Translations under genes and position numbers: made by a program
Source: Chitinophaga sp. CF418
GTDB lineage: Bacteria; Bacteroidota; Bacteroidia; Chitinophagales; Chitinophagaceae
Direction: 5' to 3'
DNA: 64,000 nucleotides
Assembly: GCF_900142925.1 (NCBI RefSeq)
Contig: NZ_FRCN01000019.1
Location: 82,182 to 146,181 of the forward strand
Shown: in pieces, positions 19,199-28,082 of the stretch
Layout: every line of letters starts with the position of its first letter
Position numbering within the stretch: the first letter of the stretch is position 1
The notes under the pieces: generated by a model
Told to the model about the DNA's origin: nothing
Databases searched by the model: none
What the model saw: only the letters and a program-made list of their open reading frames with translations

Positions 19199-20377
19199 TT
19201 AACTTTTTTCTGTTAGTAACTGAAGTTCCTTAATCTTTTGCGCAAAATAAGCGCTTTTGTTGGGATTAAGCAAACTTAATTTTTGATATATGTGGATAGC
19301 TGTCTGGTACTGATGCTGGCGTGCCCAGATCTCAGCAAGCGTCTCCGAAACGATGTCGTCATTCAGTGTGATGGAGTCCATAGCCATCTTTTCCACAGCT
19401 TCTGATACTTCCGGATCCGGATCTTCGTAGCTGAGGTGCATTTGCTGATGATACCATTGTTTGCTGGCTTTTTCGGCGAAGGTATGCTTCATCTCTCTAA
19501 GCCAGGATGTAAAGCTTTTCATTTCTGCTGCTGCTTTTGCACTGAGCTGCTCTGCCTGCTCAGGTTCTTTCAAACGTTTGTATGCGAAATAATCATCGGT
19601 ATACAATGGTTGGAAAGTCAGAGACGTTTCGGTCTCAGAAGTATCCAGCGGGAATATTTTAATAGGCTCTGCTTCTGCCGGTGCGGTAACCGGAGGTTTT
19701 GCTTCCAGTGGCTCCGGCGTTTGTACGGATGCTACCGGTTGTGCTTCCCGGGGCGTTTCGGTAATTGCCGGTGCTGCCTGGGATGTTGGTGTTGCGGCTG
19801 GTGTTGCTACAACATCATTCGCAGTAACGGTCAATTCTTCTTCTATATTGTATGCCGGAGCAGTAGCATTCGTTGCTGGCATAACAGATTGCTCTGTTGC
19901 AGGTACTTTAGGTACGGTTACATGGATCTTGGATTCCTGTGCAGGTTGCGGTGCTGCAGGTGCAGGAGCCGCTGTTTCCGGCTCTCCGGGAAACACACTG
20001 GCAGGCGCTTCCTGTACGGGGGCAGGAGCTGGTGCTACCTCTACTGGCGCTACTACTTCAGGAGCAATGCTTTCTACCGGCGCCACTACTTCAGGAGCTG
20101 GTGCTACCTCTACCGGCGCCACTACTTCAGGAGCAACACTTTTCTCCTCGGTGGTCACGAAACGGTAGAAATAATGCATATTGGTACTGTACTGCTGTGC
20201 CTTCTTTACCGCCGGCGCCAGCAGGTTCTTTTGCACACTGTATTGCTTGCGCGCCAGCAGCAGGCGGGCCGCCGTAAAGTAGGGGTATGACGTTACCAGC
20301 CGTTCCAGTGCTGCTTCATCAACCTGTTTAATATCAGGCTGTTGGAAGATATGTTGAATGATCCTGTTTGCGGTCAT
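19199..20377 (-). CDS. Pro/Ala/Val-rich protein of unknown function
   Basis: 392 aa. N-terminal helical region (about 1-85; RIIQHIFQQPDIKQVDEAAL, YFTAARLLLARKQYSVQ), a long low-complexity linker (about 85-235) with imperfect repeats of VAPVEVAPAPE, then a helical C-terminus (about 250-392) ending WARQHQYQTAIHIYQKLSLL and YFAQKIKELQ, which reads like a single TPR-type hairpin. No signal peptide or TM is visible. Genes with this layout sit between secG and lptE in other Bacteroidota, but no function is assigned. Start is 10 nt upstream of secG. Confidence 0.8.
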   Translation of the reverse strand: MTANRIIQHIFQQPDIKQVDEAALERLVTSYPYFTAARLLLARKQYSVQKNLLAPAVKKAQQYSTNMHYFYRFVTTEEKSVAPEVVAPVEVAPAPEVVAPVESIAPEVVAPVEVAPAPAPVQEAPASVFPGEPETAAPAPAAPQPAQESKIHVTVPKVPATEQSVMPATNATAPAYNIEEELTVTANDVVATPAATPTSQAAPAITETPREAQPVASVQTPEPLEAKPPVTAPAEAEPIKIFPLDTSETETSLTFQPLYTDDYFAYKRLKEPEQAEQLSAKAAAEMKSFTSWLREMKHTFAEKASKQWYHQQMHLSYEDPDPEVSEAVEKMAMDSITLNDDIVSETLAEIWARQHQYQTAIHIYQKLSLLNPNKSAYFAQKIKELQLLTEKS

Positions 20378-20424
20378 GCTGCTAAAGTATGAAAAAAAAT
20401 TAAATACGAAAGCTTTTGTAATAC

Positions 20425-20940
20425 TTACCAGTTAGCGAACGCTTTATTAAAAATATCATCCACTATTTGTGGCAGAATAGTGTTCTCCAGCAGGCCATTT
20501 TCTACCGCACTTGGCAACTGGGAAGCCGGGAAGTCGGCAGAACGGGTGAATGACTGCGTATACCCTTTTTTATCGCCTATTCTTTTCACGAACGTAATAT
20601 TGATGGTAACGGTCAGCCTCGATGAAGCGGCCTGGTCCACATTGGTCACGGCGGCATTACTGAAGGAATAACCTGTTACATTGCCTTTGAATTCATAATC
20701 GGCCCCTTCTTCATTGATCTGTACCAGTTTAGTCTGCGATTGCACTTTATTACGCAGTCTTTCGGTAAGGTTCTGGCTCAGCGTCGGGTTGTTGATAGGC
20801 GCTCTGTTATCAATGAAACGCACATTCACGGTCTTTGCGCCCGGTTCAATACTGGCGCCGGTGGCGGAATAATGAACGGAACAGCCGCCCAATACCAGCA
20901 GTAAGCTGACGGTTATTATCCCCTGGAGTAATCTGATCAT
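20425..20940 (-). CDS. lptE: LptE family lipoprotein
   Basis: 171 aa from the ATG at 20940, chosen because it opens directly into a lipoprotein signal (MIRLLQGIITVSLLLVLGGC); an upstream ATG at 20979 would put 13 residues before it. The mature part matches the Bacteroidota LptE family: ASIEPGAKTVNVRFIDNRAP, LSQNLTERLRNKVQSQTKL, TGYSFSNAAVTN and a closing NTILPQIVDDIFNKAFANW. It plugs the LptD barrel for lipopolysaccharide insertion. Lies between the sigma-54 activator and the Pro-Ala-rich gene. Confidence 0.88.
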   Translation of the reverse strand: MIRLLQGIITVSLLLVLGGCSVHYSATGASIEPGAKTVNVRFIDNRAPINNPTLSQNLTERLRNKVQSQTKLVQINEEGADYEFKGNVTGYSFSNAAVTNVDQAASSRLTVTINITFVKRIGDKKGYTQSFTRSADFPASQLPSAVENGLLENTILPQIVDDIFNKAFANW

Positions 20941-20994
20941 CTTAAAAGTGTTAAGGCAGCCTGCCGGGAGCGGAATCATCCCGGCAGGGGCCTG

Positions 20995-22248
20995 CTATTC
21001 ATTAATGTTATATTCTTTTAATTTCCTGTATAAGGTCCGCTCGGAAATGCCCAGGTCCAGCGCTGCGTCTTTTCTTTTGCCTTTATGTTTTTTCAGGGCC
21101 TTGACGATCAGTTCTTTCTCCTTGTCGGCTATAGACAATGTTTCTTCTACTTCTTCGTGGTGGTCGATCTTGCTGCTATCCTGTAAGATGATCGGCTGCG
21201 GAGAGGAAATGGCTGAAGGAACGGGGCTGGCGTTCACACTTACCTCCGGTTGCGGATGGAAGCTGTGCATCAGGTGACTGTCCTGGAAATTGCCGGCATG
21301 GGCAATATTAGGGTTCTGCAGGATGTCGAAGAACATCTTTTTCAGTTCTGTCACATCCTTCTTCATATCGAAGAACAGTTTATACAGTATATCCCTCTCG
21401 TTGGAAAAGTCCCCGTTAGGCTTCGCCTGCGGCGCAGCGATCATCGGCAGCCTGGAAGGCTCGTTCACTTCCGGCAGGAAACGTCTCAGCTCATGTGCTG
21501 TGATCAGTTTATCCTGCGCCAGTACGGAGATCTGCTCTGCCATATTCTTCAGTTCACGCACGTTACCTCTCCAGGGATAGTTGACCAGGATATTACGGGC
21601 CTCATCATCCAGCTGGATGCTCGGGGTTTTATAACGCTCCGAGAAATCCACGCAGAATTTACGGAACAATAATGGAATATCCTCTTTCCTGTCGCGCAGG
21701 GAAGGTACCCTGATGGGAACGGTATTCAGACGGTAGTAAAGGTCTTCTCTGAATTTCCCCTGCTGGGTATGATCGAGCAGGTCCCTGTTGGTTGCTGTGA
21801 TCACCCGCACATCTGTTTTCTGTACTTTGGAAGATCCGACCCTGATAAATTCGCCGGTTTCCAGCACACGCAACAGGCGGGCCTGTGTGCCCAGTGGCAT
21901 TTCCCCGATCTCGTCCAGGAAAATGGTACCTCCGTTCACGGTTTCAAAATATCCTTTACGGCTATCCACCGCGCCGGTAAATGACCCTTTTTCGTGGCCA
22001 AAAAGTTCTGAATCTATCGTCCCTTCCGGGATAGCGCCGCAGTTTACGGCAATGAATGGGTTGTGTTTACGGGCACTAAGTGAATGGATAATATTGGAAA
22101 ACACTTCCTTACCAACGCCGCTTTCCCCAACTATCAACACGGTCAGATCCGTGTTGGCCACCTGTATGGCCACCTGCAATGCATAATTCAATGCAGGCGA
22201 GTTTCCGATAATGCCAAACCTGTTTTTAATGGACTGTATGTTATCCAT
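20995..22248 (-). CDS. Sigma-54 interacting AAA+ activator, no receiver domain
   Basis: 417 aa. The AAA+ domain starts near residue 12: Walker A GESGVGKE (41-48), GSFTGA loop at 88-93 (GAFTGA in most activators, so Ala to Ser at the second position), Walker B GTIFLDEIGEM, and sensor II region. A linker (about 255-370) joins it to a Fis-type HTH at the end (ALDLGISERTLYRKLKEYNI). There is no N-terminal receiver, GAF or PAS domain, so activity is probably set by expression or partner binding. It is conserved near miaB and lptE in Bacteroidota. Confidence 0.9.
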   Translation of the reverse strand: MDNIQSIKNRFGIIGNSPALNYALQVAIQVANTDLTVLIVGESGVGKEVFSNIIHSLSARKHNPFIAVNCGAIPEGTIDSELFGHEKGSFTGAVDSRKGYFETVNGGTIFLDEIGEMPLGTQARLLRVLETGEFIRVGSSKVQKTDVRVITATNRDLLDHTQQGKFREDLYYRLNTVPIRVPSLRDRKEDIPLLFRKFCVDFSERYKTPSIQLDDEARNILVNYPWRGNVRELKNMAEQISVLAQDKLITAHELRRFLPEVNEPSRLPMIAAPQAKPNGDFSNERDILYKLFFDMKKDVTELKKMFFDILQNPNIAHAGNFQDSHLMHSFHPQPEVSVNASPVPSAISSPQPIILQDSSKIDHHEEVEETLSIADKEKELIVKALKKHKGKRKDAALDLGISERTLYRKLKEYNINE

Positions 22249-22317
22249 ATCCTCAATTTACCCCCTTACCGGCCGTGTGGGACCTGTAAAAGGTGCTGTG
22301 ATCCAATAATTTGTCTT

Positions 22318-23748
22318 TTATGCTCTCCCTGTCGAAGTTCCCAATAAAGTGCCGGCAGTACAATCATCCACCTTCACCCATACATATTCACCTTTGCGGT
22401 AATCTTCTTTAGGGAAAATTACCACTTTGTTCTGATCTGTTCTGCCGAAGAGATGGTCTTCAGAGCGTTTGGAGGTGCCTTCTATCAGCACTTTAAACGT
22501 TTTGCCTACATCCTGCTGCATACTTCTGAGTGATTGTCCGCGGTGCAGTTCCACCACTTCGGCCAGCCTCCGTTTTTTCACTTCTTCCGGTACGTCATCC
22601 TGGTAACGGCGTGCAGCCAGTGTACCGGGGCGTTCGGAGTAGAAGAACATGTAGGCGAGGTCGTACCTGGCATAGTCCATCAGGCTCATAGTATCCTGGT
22701 GATCCTCTTCTGTTTCTGTACAGAAGCCGGTAATAACATCCGTGGACAGGGCACAGTCAGGTAATATTTCACGGATGCGATCAACTTTTTTAATGTACCA
22801 TTCCCTGGTATAGGTACGGTTCATCAGCTGCAGTATACGGGTGCTGCCGCTTTGCATAGGCAGGTGAATGTATTTGCAGATGTTCTCATACTTCGCCATG
22901 GTGAACAGTACGTCGTCGGTAATGTCTTTCGGATGGGAGGTGCTGAAACGTACCCTGAGCAATGGGCTGATAAGAGCTACCTGCTCCAGCAGATTGGCAA
23001 AGGTGGTGACAACAGCTGCATCCTGCGGGTCAACCCAATAATAGGAATCCACGTTCTGGCCCAGGAGGGTCACCTCGCGGTAGCCCCTGTTGAACATGTC
23101 TGTGGCTTCCTGGAGGATAGATGCTACATCTCTGCTGCGCTCACGTCCGCGGGTGAACGGCACCACGCAGAAAGAGCACATGTTGTTACAACCCCGCATG
23201 ATGGAAACAAAAGCGGTTACGCCGTTGCTGTCCAGCCTTACCGGGCTGATGTCGCCATAAGTTTCTTCACGGCTGAGCATTACGTTTACTGCCTTCTGGC
23301 CGGTTTCTGCCTCTTCGATAAGCGCAGGCAGGGTCCTGTAAGCATCAGGGCCCACCACCATGTCCACCAGTTTTTCCTCTTCCAGCAGTTTGGCTTTCAG
23401 CCGCTCAGCCATGCACCCGAGCACGCCGACCAGCAGCTCCGGGTTACGTTGTTTTATTTTTTTGAATTCTGTTAGTCGTTTACGTACGGTTGTTTCCGCT
23501 TTCTCCCTGATCGAGCAGGTATTGAGCAGCACCAGGCTGGCCTCTTCCACATTGCGGGTAGGGCCAAAACCTTCTTCTTTGAGAATGGAGGCCACGATCT
23601 CACTATCGTTAAAATTCATCTGGCAACCGTAGCTCTCTATATAGAATTTCTTGGTATAAGTCTGTGTTTCTCCTTCCAGGGGGGAGTAAGCTTCACCCTG
23701 GCGACTTTCGTCATGCACTTTTGTAACCTGTTCCAGCATCCTTTGCAA
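22318..23748 (-). CDS. miaB: tRNA-2-methylthio-N6-dimethylallyladenosine synthase MiaB
   Basis: 476 aa, full length. An N-terminal MTTase domain (YIESYGCQMNFNDSEIVASI, with cluster ligands at C in YGCQMN, NTCSIREKA and LGCMAERL), a radical-SAM domain with MRGCNNMCSFCVVPFTRGRE (CxxxCxxC), and a C-terminal TRAM domain. It adds the methylthio group to i6A37 of tRNAs reading UNN codons. MiaE, which hydroxylates the same base later, is encoded at 55517-56113. Confidence 0.97.
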   Translation of the reverse strand: MQRMLEQVTKVHDESRQGEAYSPLEGETQTYTKKFYIESYGCQMNFNDSEIVASILKEEGFGPTRNVEEASLVLLNTCSIREKAETTVRKRLTEFKKIKQRNPELLVGVLGCMAERLKAKLLEEEKLVDMVVGPDAYRTLPALIEEAETGQKAVNVMLSREETYGDISPVRLDSNGVTAFVSIMRGCNNMCSFCVVPFTRGRERSRDVASILQEATDMFNRGYREVTLLGQNVDSYYWVDPQDAAVVTTFANLLEQVALISPLLRVRFSTSHPKDITDDVLFTMAKYENICKYIHLPMQSGSTRILQLMNRTYTREWYIKKVDRIREILPDCALSTDVITGFCTETEEDHQDTMSLMDYARYDLAYMFFYSERPGTLAARRYQDDVPEEVKKRRLAEVVELHRGQSLRSMQQDVGKTFKVLIEGTSKRSEDHLFGRTDQNKVVIFPKEDYRKGEYVWVKVDDCTAGTLLGTSTGRA

Positions 23749-23824
23749 GTAATTTTAGGAAAGCAAAACTACACAATAAAATCCGAAAATGACAGAATGG
23801 CATGGTAGGTAATATAGCCGGTAG

Positions 23825-24451
23825 TTACAGGCCCTTTTCCAGGAGAAAACGCGTAAGGGCAGCGGGACTTTTGAGCTGGAGTTTCTGCATAATGTTCTTC
23901 CGGTGGGTTTCCACGGTGTAGATGCTCAGGTAAAGATGGGTGGCTATCTGCTGGTTTGTAAGCTGCTGATTGATCAGCTGGAGGATTTCCGTTTCCCGCC
24001 GGGTCAGGTTGAACTCCCTGAAAGGGGGCGTTTCAGTTTCCTGCTGGTAAATGCGGGCCATAGGAGGAAAGCATTGCTTTCCCTTGCTCACCTGCCGGAT
24101 GGTTTGCAGCAGTTCTTCCTTATTGCAGGTTTTCAGCAGGTAGCCATCGGCCCCGTAGGTGCTGGCCAGGGAAATAAGATGGGGATCATTATAACTGGAG
24201 AGGATGATGGTCCGGGTACGAGGAAAATCCTGGCGGATGAGCTTTGTAGCTTCCAGCCCGTTCAACACAGGCATATTGATATCCAGGATGACAATATCGG
24301 GCTGGTGGCGGGGCAGGAGCTCCATCAGTTCCTGCCCGTTGGCGGCGATGGCAAGAACGGTCACGTTTGGGACCTGTTGCAGGATGGAATGGATACCGTC
24401 GGCAAAGAGTGTGTGGTCATCAGCAAGGATGACACTAACAGGTAGCTGCAT
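23825..24451 (-). CDS. NarL/FixJ-type response regulator
   Basis: 208 aa. Receiver domain (residues 5-120) with acidic pocket D11-D12, phospho-acceptor D57 in VILDINMP, conserved Ser/Thr in IILSSYND and Lys in GYLLKTCNKEEL. LuxR-type HTH at about 145-208 (LTRRETEILQLINQQLTNQQ, VETHRKNIMQKL). It overlaps the upstream kinase gene by 17 nt (24435-24451), so the two are translationally coupled. Target genes are unknown. Confidence 0.95.
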   Translation of the reverse strand: MQLPVSVILADDHTLFADGIHSILQQVPNVTVLAIAANGQELMELLPRHQPDIVILDINMPVLNGLEATKLIRQDFPRTRTIILSSYNDPHLISLASTYGADGYLLKTCNKEELLQTIRQVSKGKQCFPPMARIYQQETETPPFREFNLTRRETEILQLINQQLTNQQIATHLYLSIYTVETHRKNIMQKLQLKSPAALTRFLLEKGL

Positions 24452-25307
24452 GTTGTGGAATTACGGGAATGTGAATGATAAAAGTGGTACCGGAAATGCC
24501 CGAATCGACGTGTAATTTCCCGCCTAACGATCTTACCCGGCTCCGTACGCCCGATAGTCCTATGCCCTGTGCCCTGCCGGGAGAGACCGGTAGCCCGATC
24601 CCATCATCTTCCACCACTATTTCCAGGTAATCCGGGTAATATAACAGCTGGACAGTGGCGGCGGAGGCTTTTGCATGCCTGATAATATTACTGGTCAGTT
24701 CCATGATGATACGGTATAGTATCAGTTCCTGCCGGGGATCAAAGCAGGATTGGTATTTGTTGCTGCAGAAATGGAACAGGATACTGGATGATTTGAGCAG
24801 CGAAAAGTAAGATTGTAGTATATCAGTAAGTGGAATATTGCCAAAAAGGGGAGGAACCAGGTTATGTGCGGCCCTGCGCACATTCTGGCTGGTCTGGTCT
24901 ACCAGTTGCAGGAGATTGCTGGCTTTCTGCTGATCCTGCTTTGTCCTGAAATGCAGGTTCTGCAGGTTTACCCGGATAGCGGCCAGGTTGCCGCCTATCT
25001 CGTCATGTATATCCGCCGCAATACGTTTGCGCTCGGCCTCCTGGATGTCCAGCTCCTGGTTGGTCATCATCGCCTGTTGCTCCTGTAATTTCAGCAACAG
25101 CTCCCGTTGTCTTTTCTTATAGGCGTCCAGCCTGCGCACCATGACCAGTATCCACACGGCCACACTCCATATGCATGTAAGGGGTAAAATACCGGAAGAC
25201 ACAAGATAAGCGGTAACGTTGTAGGTAAACTGTAAAGAATAACTATGCACCGGCCCTAAAATGGCTGGCGCAGAAGGGATTAAATGCATGAACAGTTCCT
25301 CGGTCAT
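24435..25307 (-). CDS. HisKA_3-type sensor histidine kinase
   Basis: 290 aa. One TM segment (about 33-57), coiled linker (60-90), DHp of the HisKA_3 type with H101 in ERKRIAADIHDEIGGN, then HATPase with N-box IIMELTSNIIRHAKAS and G-box VEDDGIGLP. The extracytoplasmic sensory part is very short, suggesting that it senses within the membrane or through a partner. It is followed by its response regulator. Confidence 0.92.
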   Translation of the reverse strand: MTEELFMHLIPSAPAILGPVHSYSLQFTYNVTAYLVSSGILPLTCIWSVAVWILVMVRRLDAYKKRQRELLLKLQEQQAMMTNQELDIQEAERKRIAADIHDEIGGNLAAIRVNLQNLHFRTKQDQQKASNLLQLVDQTSQNVRRAAHNLVPPLFGNIPLTDILQSYFSLLKSSSILFHFCSNKYQSCFDPRQELILYRIIMELTSNIIRHAKASAATVQLLYYPDYLEIVVEDDGIGLPVSPGRAQGIGLSGVRSRVRSLGGKLHVDSGISGTTFIIHIPVIPQHAATC

Positions 25308-25645
25308 AATAGTACAGAGAATAAGGGGTATGAATCGTATAACTGACAGATTAGCTATTGGGGTAGTGCTGAAAAAATTGTCCCTGAATTACACTACAAG
25401 TCTACAAAAAAAAGTGTTGCCATGGTGAAAGTGAGGGGAGTTTGTTAAAAAAATTAACAAGTGGTATGGGGAGTGGTATGGGGTACTTCAGGTTTGTCTG
25501 AGTTGCGCCCTTAAAGGAGGGGATTTCTCTTGTTTCGGATATTTGCCTGGGATACGGGCATGAGCATAGTAAAGGCATGGTAAAGGCATGTATAGGCATG
25601 TATAGGCCTGAGGTAAGGTTCAAGTGCCACTTGTCTAAGGATACA

Positions 25646-25731
25646 ACAATGTTTCTCCTATGTTCATCTTACGTTCATCTTAGGTCTTTGAACGTAGGAT
25701 GAACGTAAGTTGGACATAGGTGAAACATTGT
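25646..25731. repeat. 41-bp imperfect palindrome
   Basis: Arms 25646-25686 and 25691-25731 pair at 35 of 41 positions around a 4-nt loop (TTTG). Both arms start or end with ACAATGTTTC or its complement. Inside the arms GTTCATCTTA is repeated. No T-run follows, so it does not look like a simple terminator. Confidence 0.8.
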
Positions 25732-25853
25732 TTGTACCTGATTAAAGCGAATCTGTATTAATCCCGGATCAGGTTCCCCCACGCTACAAACGCGCAGCGG
25801 GGAATGCGTATTGGGCTGACAGTGATTATTGCGCTGACCTTCTTGCTCACGGT

Positions 25854-25997
25854 GCAGGCTGGGATCACTGGCTGTAGTTTTTTGAAGTTCCTTACTATGG
25901 AGCTGTGGAGGGCGGGTTGGCTTTTGAATATTTATTAAACCCCTGGTGAGGCGCATGAGCGTACTTCAAATAACTAATGCCAGTGATTCCCACCTGC
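25854..25997 (+). repeat. Dispersed structured element, copy A
   Basis: One of four related elements in the window. Outer arms 25854-25888 and 25963-25997 pair over about 35 bp. The loop core (25889-25962) contains TCCTTACTATGGAGC and ATTTATTAAACCCCTGG, shared with copies B-D. This copy has the most divergent inner arm (TAGTT with AACTA, where B and D have TATCCC with GGGATA), a compensatory change that keeps the stem. The left-arm GGCTGTA and right-arm TAATGCC internal-loop signature is present. Confidence 0.75.
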
Positions 25998-26184
25998 CCG
26001 CTCGCTGCGTACGGTCTCAAAAATAATAGTAGGAAGCCTATACAGTAAGACCTCTATGCGGAGGAAAGCATTGACAGCATAGTATTAATGGATACCATGT
26101 TTTGTGAGTCGAACTTTTATGACAATCCCGACCGGACCTTTCCATCCGCACCCCAAGGGGCAGACTTCGCTTAAGATGGCCTTG

Positions 26185-26316
26185 AGATTCGGTGGAGACT
26201 ATAGCCTATAGGCTCTCTACTATAGCATTATAGGCACTGTTCTATAGCCAACGCTATACAAAAGCCGGTGTAATGCAGGACTAGAGAGCCTATAGGCTAT
26301 AGGCTCCACCGAATCT
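26185..26316. repeat. Near-perfect 35-bp inverted repeat
   Basis: Arms 26185-26219 and 26282-26316 are complementary at 34 of 35 positions, with a 62-nt loop. The arms contain the nested palindrome CCTATAGG and the loop has more CTATAG words. A second CTTAAG/CGCTTAAG match flanks both sides (26167-26175 and 26315-26322). No open reading frame lies inside, so it is a MITE-like or structural element rather than an insertion sequence with its own transposase. Confidence 0.8.
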
Positions 26317-26417
26317 TAAGCGAATACATACACTTGGGATACTTTCCGGGGGCGCATAACCGGATCATTCGCTGCAATCGGCTCCGTAGGTGCCGTGTGT
26401 TTGTAGCCCGGGGTTTC

Positions 26418-26660
26418 AACCCCGGGATTCTGAACAGGCGTACACCCGGGAACGAAACGGATGATAACCCCGGGATTCTGAACGTGCGTACACACGGGAA
26501 CGACCCGGGTAATACCCCCCGGGATTCTAAACAGGCGTACACCCGGGAACGAAACGGATGATAACCCCGGGATTCTGAACAGGCGTACACCCTGGAACGA
26601 AACGGGTGATAACCCCCTGGATTCTGAACGGGCGTATACCCGGGTACGAAAACGGGTTTC
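26418..26660. repeat. Five 48-bp tandem repeats
   Basis: Units begin at 26418, 26466, 26514, 26563 and 26611 and share AACCCCGGGATTCTGAAC, then AGGCGTACACCCGGGAACGA. Length is 48 bp (49-50 in two). The block is preceded by GTAGCCCGGGGTTTC. Each unit has two CCCGGG words that could pair. Because 48 is a multiple of 3, frames stay open across the block on both strands. No spacers, so not CRISPR. Confidence 0.85.
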
Positions 26661-26710
26661 AACCTGGAAATAAAATGAGGAAATAAAATAGAAAATGGGG
26701 GGAATAAAAC

Positions 26711-27298
26711 CTACACCTCACTCAAATGTGCCGTACAATTGTACAGCTCACATTCCCATTGGTCATCATTCACCGTAAAACGGGTAACGGAAGTATTTTT
26801 AAGGTTTGACTCCTGTACAAGGGTGGGCGCGAGTTTACGAAGCAGGTAACGGATAAAACTGCCGTGGCTCACCAGGAGGATATGTTTTCCGGCATGTTCC
26901 TTCAGCAGCTCATCCAGGAAGTCCATGCCACGGCCCAATATGGACTGTTCCGTTTCCATGCCCAGTTCCAGCTGCCGCCAGCCTGCGCCCCACCGGGCAA
27001 TCCTGTCGGCTTCGGTAGTGCCTTCGGTTTGTCCGCCGGATACTTCCATCAGGCGTCTGTCCTGGCGTACATCAGCAATACCCAGCCCGGCAGCGATGAT
27101 CTCGCCGGTTTGCCGTGCACGTGATAAATGACTGGTGTAGATCAGGTCCCAATGTTCATCGGAGAGGCGGATAGCCAGTTTGCGGGCCTGTTCAAGCCCT
27201 TCTGTATCCAGGGGAATATCTGTGCTGCCCTGCATTTTTCCTTCTTTATTCCATGCAGTACTTCCGTGACGGATCAGGGCTATACGTGTCATAGGCAC
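26711..27298 (-). CDS. Histidine phosphatase (phosphoglycerate mutase-like) family protein
   Basis: 195 aa; translation may begin at 27292 (MTRIALIRHG). The catalytic RHG is at the N-terminus (IALIRHGSTAWN), the second active-site histidine in LLVSHGSFIRYLL, and the acid Glu in EVSGGQTEGTTE. Such small members act on sugar phosphates, cofactor precursors (CobC) or nucleotides; the sequence does not decide among these. It lies immediately after the repeat-rich gap. Confidence 0.88.
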   Translation of the reverse strand: MPMTRIALIRHGSTAWNKEGKMQGSTDIPLDTEGLEQARKLAIRLSDEHWDLIYTSHLSRARQTGEIIAAGLGIADVRQDRRLMEVSGGQTEGTTEADRIARWGAGWRQLELGMETEQSILGRGMDFLDELLKEHAGKHILLVSHGSFIRYLLRKLAPTLVQESNLKNTSVTRFTVNDDQWECELYNCTAHLSEV

Positions 27299-27351
27299 TC
27301 TTATCTGTTGGTTGCCGCAAATATACGCACAGATTGCCAGTAATGAAAGCG

Positions 27352-28020
27352 TTAAAGCAGTTCAGCCTCGCTGATCAGATTGTTTTTCAATGCAAACACC
27401 ACTACACCGGCTGTATTTTTCACATTCATTTTTTCCAGTATACGGGTGCGGTGCCCTTCGACGGTACGCTTGCTCAGGAAGATCTTTTCGCCTATTTCCT
27501 GGGCGGTAAACTGCTGGCAAATGAGGCGGATGATCTCTTTCTCACGGTCGGTGAATGTAACAGGGGCATTGTCCCGGGAAGGGTTGAAACGGCTTCTGAC
27601 AATCATTGAAGCCAGCCTGGCAGAGGTTTGTTTACAGTAAAAGATGTTGTCTTCATATACACTGTTAATGGCCTCAATGATCTCCTGTTTGTCTGCATTC
27701 TTTAACAGGTAACCTTTGGCGCCGGCTTCCAGCATTTCCACGATCAGCTCTTCTTCATCGAACATGGAAAGGGCGATGATCCTGATATGAGGTAATCGCT
27801 GTAAGAGGGTACGGGTGGCCGTAATGCCGTCCATTAAAGGCATCTTCAGATCTGTCATGACTACATCTGCTTCGACAGTTTCAAGTAGTTCCAGTAATTC
27901 CCTGCCATTGTTGGCTTGTCCCACAAGGGTAATGTCAGGTTGCCTCGAAAGCATTAGTGCGAGTCCGTCACGGAAAATTTCATGATCGTCAGCTATCACT
28001 AATCGGATGTCGTGATTCAT
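27352..28020 (-). CDS. NarL/FixJ-type response regulator
   Basis: 222 aa. Receiver with DD at 11-12, phospho-acceptor D57 in VVMTDLKMP, IIALSMFDEEE and GYLLKNADKQE; HTH LuxR at the C-terminus (FTDREKEIIRLICQQFTAQE, KRTVEGHRTRILEKM). It is 62 nt downstream of the paired kinase and differs from the regulator at 23825, so the window carries two separate systems of the same class. Confidence 0.95.
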   Translation of the reverse strand: MNHDIRLVIADDHEIFRDGLALMLSRQPDITLVGQANNGRELLELLETVEADVVMTDLKMPLMDGITATRTLLQRLPHIRIIALSMFDEEELIVEMLEAGAKGYLLKNADKQEIIEAINSVYEDNIFYCKQTSARLASMIVRSRFNPSRDNAPVTFTDREKEIIRLICQQFTAQEIGEKIFLSKRTVEGHRTRILEKMNVKNTAGVVVFALKNNLISEAELL

Positions 28021-28082
28021 TTGAATGTAAGAATTGGGGTACGGAGTTGTCTCTCTGAAATCTCAGTGCATGTAAAGTTACA

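Larger units (their letters stand above)
25308..26710. other. 1.4-kb gene-free, repeat-rich gap
   Basis: No convincing coding region. It holds, in order: short reiterations of GGCATG(G)TA near 25564-25610, a 41-bp imperfect palindrome (25646-25731), dispersed element copy A (25854-25997), a 35-bp inverted repeat (26185-26316) and five 48-bp tandem repeats (26418-26660). The short open frames across it follow the repeat periodicity and are open on both strands; I regard them as chance. Confidence 0.75.

Noticed and set aside
19436..20290. 284-codon plus-strand frame antisense to the Pro/Ala-rich gene
   Set aside because: It is the complement of a low-complexity gene and gives an unnatural Cys/Arg/Tyr-rich sequence; the minus-strand gene has sensible ends and neighbours.
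25675..25956. 93-codon frame on the minus strand
   Set aside because: It spans the palindrome and half of dispersed element copy A, has no recognisable domain and lies among non-coding repeats.
26297..26662. Open frame of 121 codons on the minus strand, and one on the plus strand (26334-26561), across the 48-bp repeats
   Set aside because: Unit length is a multiple of 3, so open frames arise on both strands; no start context, no known domain, and codon content follows the repeat.
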